The position numbers and the translations under genes were made by a program. Positions 9,920 through 19,557 of a stretch of 64,000 bases of DNA are shown one piece after another (the stretch's first letter is position 1; every line of letters begins with the position of its first letter). Source of the stretch: Leptolinea sp964424035 (lineage in GTDB: Bacteria > Chloroflexota > Anaerolineae > Anaerolineales > Anaerolineaceae). The notes beneath the pieces were generated by a model. That model was given only the letters and a program-made list of their open reading frames with translations. It was not told the origin of the DNA and did not search any database. The stretch lies in contig CAYRHB010000001.1 in NCBI GenBank assembly GCA_964424035.1, positions 1-64,000 on the forward strand, written 5' to 3'.

Positions 9920-11995
9920 ATGTATAATACCTTGCGTCTTATGAAATCTCACCTGTCAAAAATATTCAATAATAAATTCTTCCCTCTGGTTCTACTGGGT
10001 ATTGTGATGATCACGTACGGGTATCAGCTTTCCCGTATGGGGCTCTACTGGGACGACTGGGAGATCATATATCTCGATAATTTCCATTCCCCCGGAGCCT
10101 ATTGGGATTATTTTTTGTACGCCCGACCGTTAACCAGTTGGTTATATCTGGTACTTTCACCGGTAATAGGAATGAATCCTGTCGCGTGGCAGGTGGTCAA
10201 TATCATTTTTCGCTGGGCTGGCATGACCTTTTTCTGGTTTGCCCTGCGTCTTGTCTGGCCAAAGCGCTCATTTGAAATCGGTTGGATTTCCCTCTTGCTG
10301 GCGGCATATCCAGCATTCACACAACATTCGGTGGCGGTGACATATGCCCGACATTTTGCCTGTCTGGCACTTTTTGCCGTTTCTCTCTGGTTGAATCTGC
10401 TGGCACTGGAAAATCCGAAACGATGGCTGTTGTATACCATTCCGGCAGCTCTGGCTTCACTCCTTCAATTGATCACATTGGAATACTTCTTTGGATTGGA
10501 ATTCCTTCGGCCATTATTCCTCTGGATTCTCATACGCCGCAAGGAACACAGTCTGAAAAATGGCATCAAGAATCTCCTTGTACAATGGGCACCTTATGCA
10601 CTGATCATTTTGATTTTTGTGGGATACCGGTTTGTCTGGTATCCTTTGGTTTCACCCAATCCGGAGGCTAACGCTCCTGTCCTATTCGAGCGGCTTGCCG
10701 AGAATCCGGTCGGTGAAATGATCAAATTCGCCAATCTGATTGTTCAAGATTTTGTTCATTTAAATCTTGATAACTGGCTTGAACCAATGGAACCCGGCGA
10801 TTTCGAGCTGAAAGCCAAAGCCAATTGGCTTTCCTGGGGTTTTGCCGCTTTGATTGCCCTGTTCTCCGCCTGGTTCCTGATAAAAGCATCCAGTGATTCA
10901 GCGGAAAATGATGGAAATGGAGACACCTTTATTCGTGACTCCATTTTGTTTGGACTTGTTGGCTTTCTGGCCGGTGGTATTCCAGTCTGGATCACTGGCA
11001 GACAGTCGATTGGTGGACCATGGGCGGATCGGTTTGCACTTGGCCCGATGTTTGGAGCGATATTATTGCTGGTGGGATTAATTCACTGGTTTTCGCGCCG
11101 CCGGTTGCAACAATCCATCCTGGTTGGTGTGATTTTTGGGTTTGCACTTTCAAGCCAGATGCAGACAGTCAATAAATACCGGCTGAGCTGGGATAATCAG
11201 AAGGATTTTTACTGGCAACTAAACTGGCGAGCGCCATCGATCAAACCCGGAACTGCCGTGATCGGACCGGCTATGCCATTTGCCCTTGTGAATGATCTGC
11301 ATATCGGGTTTGCCCTTAATTCCATCTACGATCAGGGAGCACAATCATTCGAAGCGCCACTCTGGTTTTTCAGGGCAGGTGGATTGCAGGGTGAGCTCGT
11401 ACCAGCTTTAAAACCCGGATACCCTATCGACTACCGTTATCTGACTGCGCATTTTTCAGGAACCACCGACCAGGTGCTGGTCGCGGAATATTCCTACGGG
11501 ACAAGCTGCCTTCACATCATTGCGGAAGACGATAGAAATCGGATTGGACTTGCCAATGACACTAGAATGCTTTTCAAACTATCCAAACCGGAATTGATCG
11601 ACACAAGCCCTGATAGTATAGTGCATCCACCGGAAGAGATATTTGGGCCCGAACCGGACCATGGTTGGTGCTATTACTATCAAAAGATGGACCAGGCCAG
11701 ACAAACGGGGGATTGGGAGGAAGCTGCCCGTTTAGCCGATGAAGCCGGTGATAAAGGCTTTTCACCAAAATCCGTGTTTGAATATTCACCGGTCATCCTG
11801 TCATATATTCATACCGGGCAGATCGAAAAAGCCGGAGCCGCTTCATTAGCTGCCCGGCAAAAAGACGAAGACCAGACAGGTTTTATTTGTTCCCTGTGGA
11901 AGAATCACTGGGAAAACCAGGATGATCCTGTTTTTCAGGATATTTTTACCTCTCTGGAATGTAACGCGGTGATCAGTACGGCGGTGGACCAATGA
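9920..11995 (+). CDS. GT-C membrane glycosyltransferase with helical TPR-like tail (copy 1)
   Basis: A 691-residue membrane protein. After one membrane helix comes YWDDWE with aspartates at 45 and 46, the double-acidic motif of GT-C catalytic loops. About ten further helices follow up to roughly residue 400. The soluble remainder ends in GPEPDHGWCYYYQK, ARQTGDWEEAARLADEA and a helical stretch like degenerate TPR repeats (about 570-660). The next gene is a clear tandem paralogue with the same order of parts. An ATG at 9941 is an alternative start. Membrane GT-C plus a TPR-like tail recalls TMTC-type O-mannosyltransferases, so protein glycosylation is possible, but that is only an analogy. Confidence 0.65.
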   Translation: MYNTLRLMKSHLSKIFNNKFFPLVLLGIVMITYGYQLSRMGLYWDDWEIIYLDNFHSPGAYWDYFLYARPLTSWLYLVLSPVIGMNPVAWQVVNIIFRWAGMTFFWFALRLVWPKRSFEIGWISLLLAAYPAFTQHSVAVTYARHFACLALFAVSLWLNLLALENPKRWLLYTIPAALASLLQLITLEYFFGLEFLRPLFLWILIRRKEHSLKNGIKNLLVQWAPYALIILIFVGYRFVWYPLVSPNPEANAPVLFERLAENPVGEMIKFANLIVQDFVHLNLDNWLEPMEPGDFELKAKANWLSWGFAALIALFSAWFLIKASSDSAENDGNGDTFIRDSILFGLVGFLAGGIPVWITGRQSIGGPWADRFALGPMFGAILLLVGLIHWFSRRRLQQSILVGVIFGFALSSQMQTVNKYRLSWDNQKDFYWQLNWRAPSIKPGTAVIGPAMPFALVNDLHIGFALNSIYDQGAQSFEAPLWFFRAGGLQGELVPALKPGYPIDYRYLTAHFSGTTDQVLVAEYSYGTSCLHIIAEDDRNRIGLANDTRMLFKLSKPELIDTSPDSIVHPPEEIFGPEPDHGWCYYYQKMDQARQTGDWEEAARLADEAGDKGFSPKSVFEYSPVILSYIHTGQIEKAGAASLAARQKDEDQTGFICSLWKNHWENQDDPVFQDIFTSLECNAVISTAVDQ

Positions 11996-14073
11996 CATTT
12001 GCAAGGCTGGCCGACAGGATCTCAACAGGATTGAGAAAACCATGGATATTCCCTGTTCTACTGGCTGGAATACTGGTTCTGGCATACGGGTTCCAGATAT
12101 CCCAACTTGGATTTTACTGGGATGACTGGGAAGATATCTTTCTGTATAAATTGAATTCATCAATAGAATTCTTGAAGTATTTCGTATTTGATCGCCCGAC
12201 CACTGTATGGGTATACCTGGTTTTCTTTCCTATATTCGGAGATAACCCGACTGGCTGGCAGTTATTCAATTTGATTCTCCGATATCTATCCTTGCTGGGT
12301 CTGTGGTGGACATTCCGAAAAACATGGCCATCTCACCGGTATGAAACCGGCTGGTTGGTGTTGTTGTTAGCGGTTTATCCCGGTTTCTTTCAGCAAACCA
12401 TATCGGTAACATACAGCCGGCATTTTATGGCACTGGCTCTGTTTTCGTTATCGCTTGTATTAACAGTGCTATCGTTTCGACACCGACGCTGGTATGTGCC
12501 ATTGACATTTCTTGCTGTTGTCGCGTCTTTTGTACAGATGATGACGATCGAATATTTTGTGGGACTGGAAATCCTGCGCCCGCTGCTCCTCTGGGTTTTG
12601 TTCCGTGATGCGTTCCCGAACAATTTAAAGCGGTTTACCCGGGTTTTCCAATGGTGGGTGCCATATCTCTTCCCACTGGCAGGATTCATCACCTGGCGAT
12701 TTTTGATATTCACACCGGTTCCGGGGAGTGACGATCCAAATAATGTCATTGGATTATCTCAGTTCCTGGCTGATCCGGTGGGTATGACCATACATTTGAC
12801 CCAAAATATTCTTCAGGATTGTCTGGATCAACTCGTTTTTATCTGGTCTGAGACCATCGATGCCAATGACATTGACCTGGCGTCCAAGGCTGCCTGGTTC
12901 GGGTGGATCATGGGCGGGTTGGCTGCCTGTGCCGCCGGATTCGTGTTGAGATCGGATGATGAAACCACCGATAACGGATTACAGAAGCACCGGTTGATCC
13001 GGGACTGGTTGATTTTTGGTGGAATCGTAATGATGGCTGGTGGACTTCCCGTCTGGATAACTGACCGCCAGATCATAGTCGGATTGTGGTCTGACCGGTT
13101 CGCCCTTGCCTTGATGCCCGGAATATGCATGGTACTGGTAGCCCTGGTCAGTCTGCTGGGATACAGGCAAACACAGAAATCTGTATTCCTTGGTGTGCTT
13201 GTTGCCCTTTCGATCTCTGTTCAAATTCTCACGGTAAACAGCTACCGGTTGAACTGGGATATCCAACGAAATTACTACTGGCAGTATTTCTGGCGAATTC
13301 CTGCGATGAAACCGGGAACAGCCGTTTTCGGGACAAAGATGCCTTTTGGTTTGATCGCCGATTATTCTGTCAGTTACGCCTTGAACGCTGTCTATGCCCC
13401 CGAAATGACTTCTGATAATATCCCATACTGGTTTTTTAGCTCAATGCGGGCTTATGGAAATGATATTCCGGATTTTATTCCCGGACTGCCGGTGAAATAC
13501 TCCATCCGGAATCTGAAATTTGAAGGATCTACATCAAATGGGATTGTGGCTCATTACAAGGCTGGTCAGGCTTGTGTTCGGATTCTGCGACCGGAAGATG
13601 AGTTCTCGCCATTATTGACCCGGTCAGAGATCAACCTTTCGAAGATCTCCAACCTGGACCAGATTCTGGAAGTAAATACGGACCCACAGATATCACCAGC
13701 CGAGATCTTTGGGCCGGAGCCTGATCACAGTTGGTGCTATTACTATCAGAAGGCTGATCTGGCCCGTCAATTTAGCGATTGGGAAAAAATTGTTGAACTG
13801 GGTGGGGAAGCCATGGAGAAGGGGTTTTCTCCCGCAGTTGGAATGGAATATGAACCGTTCATAGAAGGTTTTGCAAACACAGGGTGTTGGGAAACAGCCT
13901 ATGATCTGACCGTGAAAGCAGCTGAGTTAACCGATAATATGGAAGCATCTTTGTGTTCAGTTTGGGATCGAATCAAGGAAACACAACCATCGGATTCCTC
14001 TACGGGGGAGCCGTGGATGGAGAAGGTCTATTCTGAATACCAGTGCGAACAGCTACTTAATCAAAGTCCGTAG
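11992..14073 (+). CDS. GT-C membrane glycosyltransferase with helical TPR-like tail (copy 2)
   Basis: A 693-residue tandem paralogue of the preceding gene, joined by an ATGA overlap. YWDDWED places aspartates at 44 and 45 in the first outer loop, and later shared segments include GGLPVWITDRQ, WSDRFAL and NSYRLNWD. The C-terminal part repeats GPEPDHSWCYYYQK, ARQFSDWEKIVELGGEA and KGFSPAVGMEYEPF. Identity looks high enough for a fairly old duplication with divergence rather than a recent copy. Its 3' end overlaps the convergent GT4 gene by 21 bases. Confidence 0.65.
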   Translation: MTFARLADRISTGLRKPWIFPVLLAGILVLAYGFQISQLGFYWDDWEDIFLYKLNSSIEFLKYFVFDRPTTVWVYLVFFPIFGDNPTGWQLFNLILRYLSLLGLWWTFRKTWPSHRYETGWLVLLLAVYPGFFQQTISVTYSRHFMALALFSLSLVLTVLSFRHRRWYVPLTFLAVVASFVQMMTIEYFVGLEILRPLLLWVLFRDAFPNNLKRFTRVFQWWVPYLFPLAGFITWRFLIFTPVPGSDDPNNVIGLSQFLADPVGMTIHLTQNILQDCLDQLVFIWSETIDANDIDLASKAAWFGWIMGGLAACAAGFVLRSDDETTDNGLQKHRLIRDWLIFGGIVMMAGGLPVWITDRQIIVGLWSDRFALALMPGICMVLVALVSLLGYRQTQKSVFLGVLVALSISVQILTVNSYRLNWDIQRNYYWQYFWRIPAMKPGTAVFGTKMPFGLIADYSVSYALNAVYAPEMTSDNIPYWFFSSMRAYGNDIPDFIPGLPVKYSIRNLKFEGSTSNGIVAHYKAGQACVRILRPEDEFSPLLTRSEINLSKISNLDQILEVNTDPQISPAEIFGPEPDHSWCYYYQKADLARQFSDWEKIVELGGEAMEKGFSPAVGMEYEPFIEGFANTGCWETAYDLTVKAAELTDNMEASLCSVWDRIKETQPSDSSTGEPWMEKVYSEYQCEQLLNQSP

Positions 14074-15294
14074 CAAACGATCCATCTCTTTAGCCACATT
14101 ACCAATCCTGTATCCATCGATCGTCCCGGTAAATTGCTGCGAATGAGGGATTGCATCATTCGGGTGGTTATCGATCATTTCCTGCAGACTTCTGGTGATG
14201 CCATCCACATCCAATGGATCAACCACCGGACAACCCAGGCGGGTTATCAGATCGGCTGAAGCGCCATTTAAAGGGGTGATGCCCAGGATCGGCTTTTCAA
14301 ATGCCAGGTAATCCACAAGTTTGCTGGGGAGAAAAACACTCGGGGACTCGGATGGCGCGTCAATGACCAAAAGAATATCCGATTGAATGGATAACTCCTG
14401 GGATCTGGCGAAAGAAACAGGTCCTTCAAACACAGTCAGATTTTCCAATCCCAGATCATAGGCTGTCTGTTTGAATTGTTCCATATTCTGTCCGGCAAAC
14501 CGCAACATAAACCTGTTTTCATATCCGGGCTTCCGATTCAATTGCGCTGCTGCGCGAAGAAGGTTTACCGGTGTTCGCAGTCCATAAAAACTCCCGGTGT
14601 ACAAAAACTCCACTTTTCGCTCATGAGTCCTGGCAGGATGGTCATCTTCCCGTGAAAAGGATTCGAAGCCATGTGGAATAACCCGGACCTTTGTCCGCCA
14701 ATCCACCGGATATTTGTTCATTACAAAGTCGGCTGTCTGAGATGACACAAAAACTACTGCATCAGCCGCATTGACAACGTTATATTCCATCTCAAATTGT
14801 TTCTTAATTACCCGGGGTGATGCTTTAACAAAGGGATTATCTGCCCAAGGGTCGCTGAAATGTGCCACCCAGGGAAGTTGGTATAGTCGTTTGAATCGCA
14901 GACCGGCAAGATGATCTGTCCATGGTTGGGCGAAACTGATGAATGCCGAGTACTTGTTCATTTCTGCCAGTAATTGGCATTGTCGAAAAGCAGCTTTTTC
15001 CCATACCCGTTTAGTATCTGGTAAAAGTCCGAGAGAGGGGAAAAGACGGATGAGTCCCCGAACTGTTATCCAATCCTCCATGGAAGGAACTGGGAATTTT
15101 TTAACCATTCCACCTGCTGGTTGCTCAAGGCTCTTGTCCAATAATATGCCAGATCGAAGCGAAGCGGGATCCACGCATACAACATCGGTCTCCCAGCCCA
15201 GATCAGCCAGTGCCGCAAGTAACCGTGATACTTGAATAGACCGTGGCATCACGATGGGCGGCATACACCAAGAGAGTGTCAACAGGCGGGTCAT
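14053..15294 (-). CDS. glycosyltransferase, GT4-like (GT-B fold)
   Basis: A 413-residue glycosyltransferase, last gene of the minus-strand operon. The N-terminus RLLTLSWCMPPIV resembles the first strand and loop of GT4 enzymes that act on surface glycans. The C-terminal half has EFLYTGSFYGLRTPVNLL and then the donor-site region SVFLPSKLVDYLAFEKPILG. I chose the ATG at 15294, which overlaps the deacetylase stop as ATGA; a GTG at 15303 is also possible. The stop lies within the end of the convergent GT-C gene. Sugar and acceptor unknown. Confidence 0.8.
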   Translation of the reverse strand: MTRLLTLSWCMPPIVMPRSIQVSRLLAALADLGWETDVVCVDPASLRSGILLDKSLEQPAGGMVKKFPVPSMEDWITVRGLIRLFPSLGLLPDTKRVWEKAAFRQCQLLAEMNKYSAFISFAQPWTDHLAGLRFKRLYQLPWVAHFSDPWADNPFVKASPRVIKKQFEMEYNVVNAADAVVFVSSQTADFVMNKYPVDWRTKVRVIPHGFESFSREDDHPARTHERKVEFLYTGSFYGLRTPVNLLRAAAQLNRKPGYENRFMLRFAGQNMEQFKQTAYDLGLENLTVFEGPVSFARSQELSIQSDILLVIDAPSESPSVFLPSKLVDYLAFEKPILGITPLNGASADLITRLGCPVVDPLDVDGITRSLQEMIDNHPNDAIPHSQQFTGTIDGYRIGNVAKEMDRLLRTLIK

Positions 15295-16178
15295 TTTCTC
15301 CACTCTCCAGGCGTGAGCTCCACTGCTTGAGTATAGGTTAATGATTTAATGCCATGTTCATGCAGAGAGACCAGCGTTTCCAGAAATCCCTGATCATCCA
15401 TTATATGAGAAGGATCAACGTAGAAATTGATCAGACCGTTAATCTTCCAATTGATCAAACCTTCGATAGTCCTCTGAAAAACTCGTAAAAACCGGGGAGA
15501 CACTTTACGGACCGACAGGTTTTCAAGGTAGGAAAACGAATCCAATACCGAGAAAGGTGCGTGTGCGCTGCCTATAACGGGGAATTCTGTCCATCCATTC
15601 GCGCGCCAAACCGGGCCATTTATTATCGCTTCAAAGGGAGTGGATTGGGAAGAATAGACCTCACCCATATCGCGTAAAACCGGTTGGATGACATCTGTTT
15701 TTGTTTTCTGTGAAACCATTCCGAAGTGGGGCGCCCGGAAACCGGTTGGCGGTTTCCCCAGAACGCGGACAACTGTTTCATGCCCTTTTCTCACATCGGC
15801 AACCACGGCAGTCGGGTCCATTTGTTCATAGAATGTGGTTGAGCGATATACCCCATTTGTCAATTGAGTGTGGGGGAGGTAACCATGGTTCAGGAATTCG
15901 GCGCCGGCATCGTGGATCTTTTTGTAGATGTCCGGATTTGTCTCCAACATGGTTCCCGGAACGGCGTACGATCGCTGGATGCCATTCTTGACCAGCCATT
16001 CGTCGATTTTGGCAGAAGCGTCCGCGTCTGCCGGGGTGTCACAATCAAATGAGAGGAGTAGATACAGTCTGTCAAAACCCTGGGTGCGGGCCAGGCTGCT
16101 GTACCGGGTCCAAAAGAATCGGGGGAAGATTCTCCCCATACGGTCGATGAGCTTAATAGAAAATGGGATATCTTTCAT
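15291..16178 (-). CDS. polysaccharide deacetylase (NodB-like)
   Basis: A 295-residue carbohydrate esterase family 4-like protein that would remove N- or O-acetyl groups from a glycan. Features of the NodB fold are LLLSFDCDTPAD near residue 36, which carries the catalytic and metal aspartates, AEFLNHGYLPHTQL holding the histidine motif, and GFRAPHFG as the RxPxG-like motif. No signal peptide is obvious, so it may act on cytoplasmic lipid-linked precursors as in O-antigen pathways. It is coupled by ATGA overlaps to both neighbours, a methyltransferase and a GT4. Confidence 0.8.
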   Translation of the reverse strand: MKDIPFSIKLIDRMGRIFPRFFWTRYSSLARTQGFDRLYLLLSFDCDTPADADASAKIDEWLVKNGIQRSYAVPGTMLETNPDIYKKIHDAGAEFLNHGYLPHTQLTNGVYRSTTFYEQMDPTAVVADVRKGHETVVRVLGKPPTGFRAPHFGMVSQKTKTDVIQPVLRDMGEVYSSQSTPFEAIINGPVWRANGWTEFPVIGSAHAPFSVLDSFSYLENLSVRKVSPRFLRVFQRTIEGLINWKINGLINFYVDPSHIMDDQGFLETLVSLHEHGIKSLTYTQAVELTPGEWRK

Positions 16179-17020
16179 TCCGGTTTTCTGGCGACAAAAT
16201 AAACAACAGGTTTCAATGGATTTTTGTATGTGATCCAGTAATACGCCTTCAAAAACGGCAGTAAGTGCATTTTTCTAATCTTTTCCACTTTTTCGCGGAG
16301 TGCAACAGAATGGATTTTTTCCGGATGGTCCAGTTTGTAGTTTTCCGGAATAGCTGGTTGGAAACCAGTGGAACGCAAGGCTGATTCGATCCCCCAGGCA
16401 GTCACATAATGGATGTCGTTGTCAAAGAATTTTGGATCAAGACCACGCCTGACAAGATAATTATGCGCCATTTTCCTGGGAAACAGGGGATACCAGGGGA
16501 CATGATAGTGGGCTTCCTGGCGGAATGCCAGATAATTGGGGGCAATCCCGATGAAAGTCCCGCCCGGTTTCAAAAGCCTGAATGCTTCCCGGATCAATTC
16601 ACGAAAATCCGGCACATGTTCCAGCAGGTTCCATGCGGTAACCACGTCAAATTTTCCGGCTGGAAGGCCGGTATTCTGGCCGTCACCGAGATGGAACACA
16701 ATCTGGCTTTGATCTTGAGGGCGTTCCATGGGAAGGCGTTTTCGCGCGAAACCAATGTCGTACTCAGCAATGTCAATGCCTTCGGCATTGATTCCCCCAT
16801 TACGACAAACGATAACAAATGATCCATACCCGCAGCCGATATCCAGCAGGTTTTGCCCGCTATGGAGCCCTGTTACATCCTGTACCTGGCGCAGCTGGGT
16901 TTCAGCCAGTTCAAAACCGACGTAATCACGAAAGTGACGTTCCATATGTTCCGGGGTAAAAATGCCGGTGTATTTTTCGCGTATGTGGTTGCGGATTTCT
17001 GACATCATCACATCATTCAT
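16175..17020 (-). CDS. class I SAM-dependent methyltransferase
   Basis: About 281 residues from the ATG at 17020, which has AGGA upstream; a TTG at 17038 is an alternative. Motif I is LLDIGCGYGSFV, followed by AEGIDIAEYDIGFA, WNLLEHVPDFRELIREA and LKPGGTFIGIAPN, a complete Methyltransf_11/23-type set. The C-terminal part is longer than the core fold and contains HYHVPWYPLFPRKMA. Its place between flippase and deacetylase suggests methylation of the lipid-linked glycan, perhaps a chain-end cap, but this is context inference. Confidence 0.85.
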   Translation of the reverse strand: MNDVMMSEIRNHIREKYTGIFTPEHMERHFRDYVGFELAETQLRQVQDVTGLHSGQNLLDIGCGYGSFVIVCRNGGINAEGIDIAEYDIGFARKRLPMERPQDQSQIVFHLGDGQNTGLPAGKFDVVTAWNLLEHVPDFRELIREAFRLLKPGGTFIGIAPNYLAFRQEAHYHVPWYPLFPRKMAHNYLVRRGLDPKFFDNDIHYVTAWGIESALRSTGFQPAIPENYKLDHPEKIHSVALREKVEKIRKMHLLPFLKAYYWITYKNPLKPVVYFVARKPE

Positions 17021-17055
17021 CAGATTTATATTCCTCAAAAAAAGCTCATCTCCAA

Positions 17056-18534
17056 TTAATTGAAGATCGGTTTTAACATTCGGGATAGTCTAAACCCATA
17101 AAGCGCAAAAAGAACCAGAAAATATCCACCTGCCGAGATCAGTACCATAAATAATAATGTTTCCAGAGAAAAGACAAATTTTTCTCTCAGGAAAAGCAAT
17201 AGTATTCCCATGAGGATACCAGAAATGGCATACCGGAGAAGGTTCTTGTAATCATATATATTGGATTCTTTTAGCCCCGTTGATGGAATCAACCGGATCA
17301 ACAGGAAATCCATCAAGGCATACGTGAAAGTTGTGTTGAGTGCAGCAGCATAGATTCCAAGATATGGAATCAATAGAAAATTGAGAATAGAATTGGTAAG
17401 AGCGCTTGCAGTTGTGATGGCAAATATGGTCTTCGGCGATTGATATATATAAGCAAGGTATAGAATTGGTGCACAGAATTGGGATACGAAAACTCCCAGC
17501 AAGATGAACAGAAAAACATGCACGGGCAATTCAAACAGGCTTTCTCCAAAATATCCCAGAGTGGGTGCACCCAGGATGAGTAGACCGAAAAAGACCGGTA
17601 AACCAATGCAGACAAATGTATTGGAATACTTACGTGTGACCCTGGTCAGTCCATCAAGATCATTTAAATTTTTGAATGTCGCCATGAGCGGATAAAGCAT
17701 TGACCAGAATGGTGCGCCAATGGCCAGGATGATATTTGCCAATTGATAGGACGCACCGTAAATACCCACGGACACCGAATCGGTCAATGCTCCAAGGATA
17801 GCCCGATCACCCGTGCTGATAAAGGCTACGCTTAAACTTGAAGCTACGATCGGTAATCCCCAACGGACGATTTCCATCTGTTCCTTTATTGAATTTATTC
17901 CACCGATAATTCCAACTTCGCCGACAACCAGAAGAAAAATAACCATCCCCAGGCCGGAAACAGCCCGAAGCATCACAGTTAATTGAATGATTTGCAGAAG
18001 ACTACCCGAATTGAGCAGAATAGCAGAAACACCCAGTACGTATACGATAGCCTGTACGATCTGTGATACGGAATAGGCAACCATGCGTAATCTTGCCCGC
18101 AGAAAATCACGAATGACTTGTTCGATGGCGGAGAAAAACACAAGTCCAAATCCCCATTGGATAACGGGATTTGCCCATGAAACACGGAAGAATATTTGAT
18201 TGATCTGGTCAGGTAAAAATAATAGAACAGATCCCAATGCGATTGATGCTATAGAAACCAGTAAGACGGAAGACCAAAATCGTTTGCTGAGTACCCGGGT
18301 TTCCAATTTGCCTGCATATTCCCGAATAACATAAAAGCCCAACCCCAATCCTGCAAATGTAAGAAGATACGAAGAAAGGGTCTGAATCTGAGTATTAACA
18401 CCGTATGCTTCAGCTGAAAGATATTTGATCATCAACGGGAAAACGATGAAAGAGCTGAGGCGGTTTATGAATTCTGAGGCAAACCGGGATATCAGATTCA
18501 GGCTATGTTTCGGGGTGGGAACGCGAGGTGTCAT
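17056..18534 (-). CDS. Wzx-type polysaccharide flippase (MOP superfamily)
   Basis: A 492-residue membrane protein with about 12-14 hydrophobic helices. The start region FASEFINRLSSFIVFPLMIKY and YLSAEAYGVNT are typical of the polysaccharide synthesis/oligosaccharide flippase family, which moves undecaprenyl-diphosphate-linked glycans across the membrane. GDRAILGALTDSVSVGIYGA is another family hallmark. It lies three bases after the propeller gene within the minus-strand operon. Together with the ABC exporter at 47285-49413, the window therefore has two different export routes. Confidence 0.85.
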   Translation of the reverse strand: MTPRVPTPKHSLNLISRFASEFINRLSSFIVFPLMIKYLSAEAYGVNTQIQTLSSYLLTFAGLGLGFYVIREYAGKLETRVLSKRFWSSVLLVSIASIALGSVLLFLPDQINQIFFRVSWANPVIQWGFGLVFFSAIEQVIRDFLRARLRMVAYSVSQIVQAIVYVLGVSAILLNSGSLLQIIQLTVMLRAVSGLGMVIFLLVVGEVGIIGGINSIKEQMEIVRWGLPIVASSLSVAFISTGDRAILGALTDSVSVGIYGASYQLANIILAIGAPFWSMLYPLMATFKNLNDLDGLTRVTRKYSNTFVCIGLPVFFGLLILGAPTLGYFGESLFELPVHVFLFILLGVFVSQFCAPILYLAYIYQSPKTIFAITTASALTNSILNFLLIPYLGIYAAALNTTFTYALMDFLLIRLIPSTGLKESNIYDYKNLLRYAISGILMGILLLFLREKFVFSLETLLFMVLISAGGYFLVLFALYGFRLSRMLKPIFN

Positions 18535-18537
18535 AAT

Positions 18538-19557
18538 TCAGTCGTAGAGGACTGTGATCCCTTGTTGTTTGTAATGATCTACGTAATACCGGTAAGCGAA
18601 ACGGTCAAGGATCGTTCCACCGCATCCGGTATAGTACATACGGAGTATTCCATTACCGGTTTGAAATACGAAGGGGTGGGCTACCTCATGCCTCTCTTTA
18701 CGGTTTAACGGATCAGGTTTTATTACTACCCCTTGAATATTCCAATGCATCGTGTCATCAGATGTCGCGCGGAATATTTTGTCTTTTATTGGCAAATTAT
18801 TCGATCCGCGGAAATACATCGTCCAGATATTTCCCATCTTGATTACAGATGGATTATTTGCTATGTATCTGCATCCGGGGAATCCATAATCAATCCGAAT
18901 TCCTGGTTCAACATCCCATTGAAATCCATCGCTGGAAACAGCACTACAGATATTTTGTTTATAGATGGATCCTCTGTGAACGGAAAAGAACATTCGAAGC
19001 GACCCGTCAGGCAGGTCGATGATTGAAGTATCGGAAACCCCCTGGATTGGAGATGAATTTCCCGCCGAGACCATTTCCGGAGAGATTCTCCACCCGGTTT
19101 CATAATCCCAATTTATGCGATCAGTTGAGACCGCCGAATAAATACGAGTAAATCCATCAGCCCCTTTTGCGGAAAAATATAACCTCCAGGACTGTTGAAA
19201 TTTTCTGAGAAACGGAGCCCGGATCTGTTCCAGTTTAAGGTCGCAATTCTCACTATCGAGAACGACGGAGATTGGATCCTCCCAATCTAAACCATCTATG
19301 GAACAACGACGGACAATACGTGATATCCACTTTCCGCCGGTTTGTATCGCAGAATGATGAAACATTTCGTATTTTCCATGCATGTCATCCGGTTGATGGA
19401 CATAACAATAAAAAGAGGCATCTGCCGGGTTCATCCGGTTCTTTTCAAGTCGAATTCCCCGGTCACGAACCCAGGTAATACCATCGTTCGAATGCGCGCT
19501 GAATGTCCGGTCTTCCGGGATATAGAAAGGTCTTAACCATTCTTTAAGGACCCTCAT
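18538..19557 (-). CDS. five-bladed beta-propeller protein, glycoside hydrolase-like
   Basis: A 339-residue protein with five repeats of the form S-x-D-x-x-x-W followed by a strand: residues 23-29, 86-92, 144-150, 208-214 and 266-272. Between them are strands such as WRLYFSA, LRMFFSV, WTMYFRG and LRMYYTG, each near a blade centre. This is the layout of five-bladed propellers of GH32/43/68-type and of related proteins found in glycan loci. No signal peptide is seen, so a cytoplasmic glycan-binding or sugar-processing role fits as well as secreted hydrolysis. ATGA-coupled to the methyltransferase upstream. Confidence 0.7.
   Translation of the reverse strand: MRVLKEWLRPFYIPEDRTFSAHSNDGITWVRDRGIRLEKNRMNPADASFYCYVHQPDDMHGKYEMFHHSAIQTGGKWISRIVRRCSIDGLDWEDPISVVLDSENCDLKLEQIRAPFLRKFQQSWRLYFSAKGADGFTRIYSAVSTDRINWDYETGWRISPEMVSAGNSSPIQGVSDTSIIDLPDGSLRMFFSVHRGSIYKQNICSAVSSDGFQWDVEPGIRIDYGFPGCRYIANNPSVIKMGNIWTMYFRGSNNLPIKDKIFRATSDDTMHWNIQGVVIKPDPLNRKERHEVAHPFVFQTGNGILRMYYTGCGGTILDRFAYRYYVDHYKQQGITVLYD

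Noticed and set aside
9923..9928. TATAAT at the start of the first tandem GT-C gene
   Set aside because: It overlaps the likely start codon region and has no -35 partner at the right distance.
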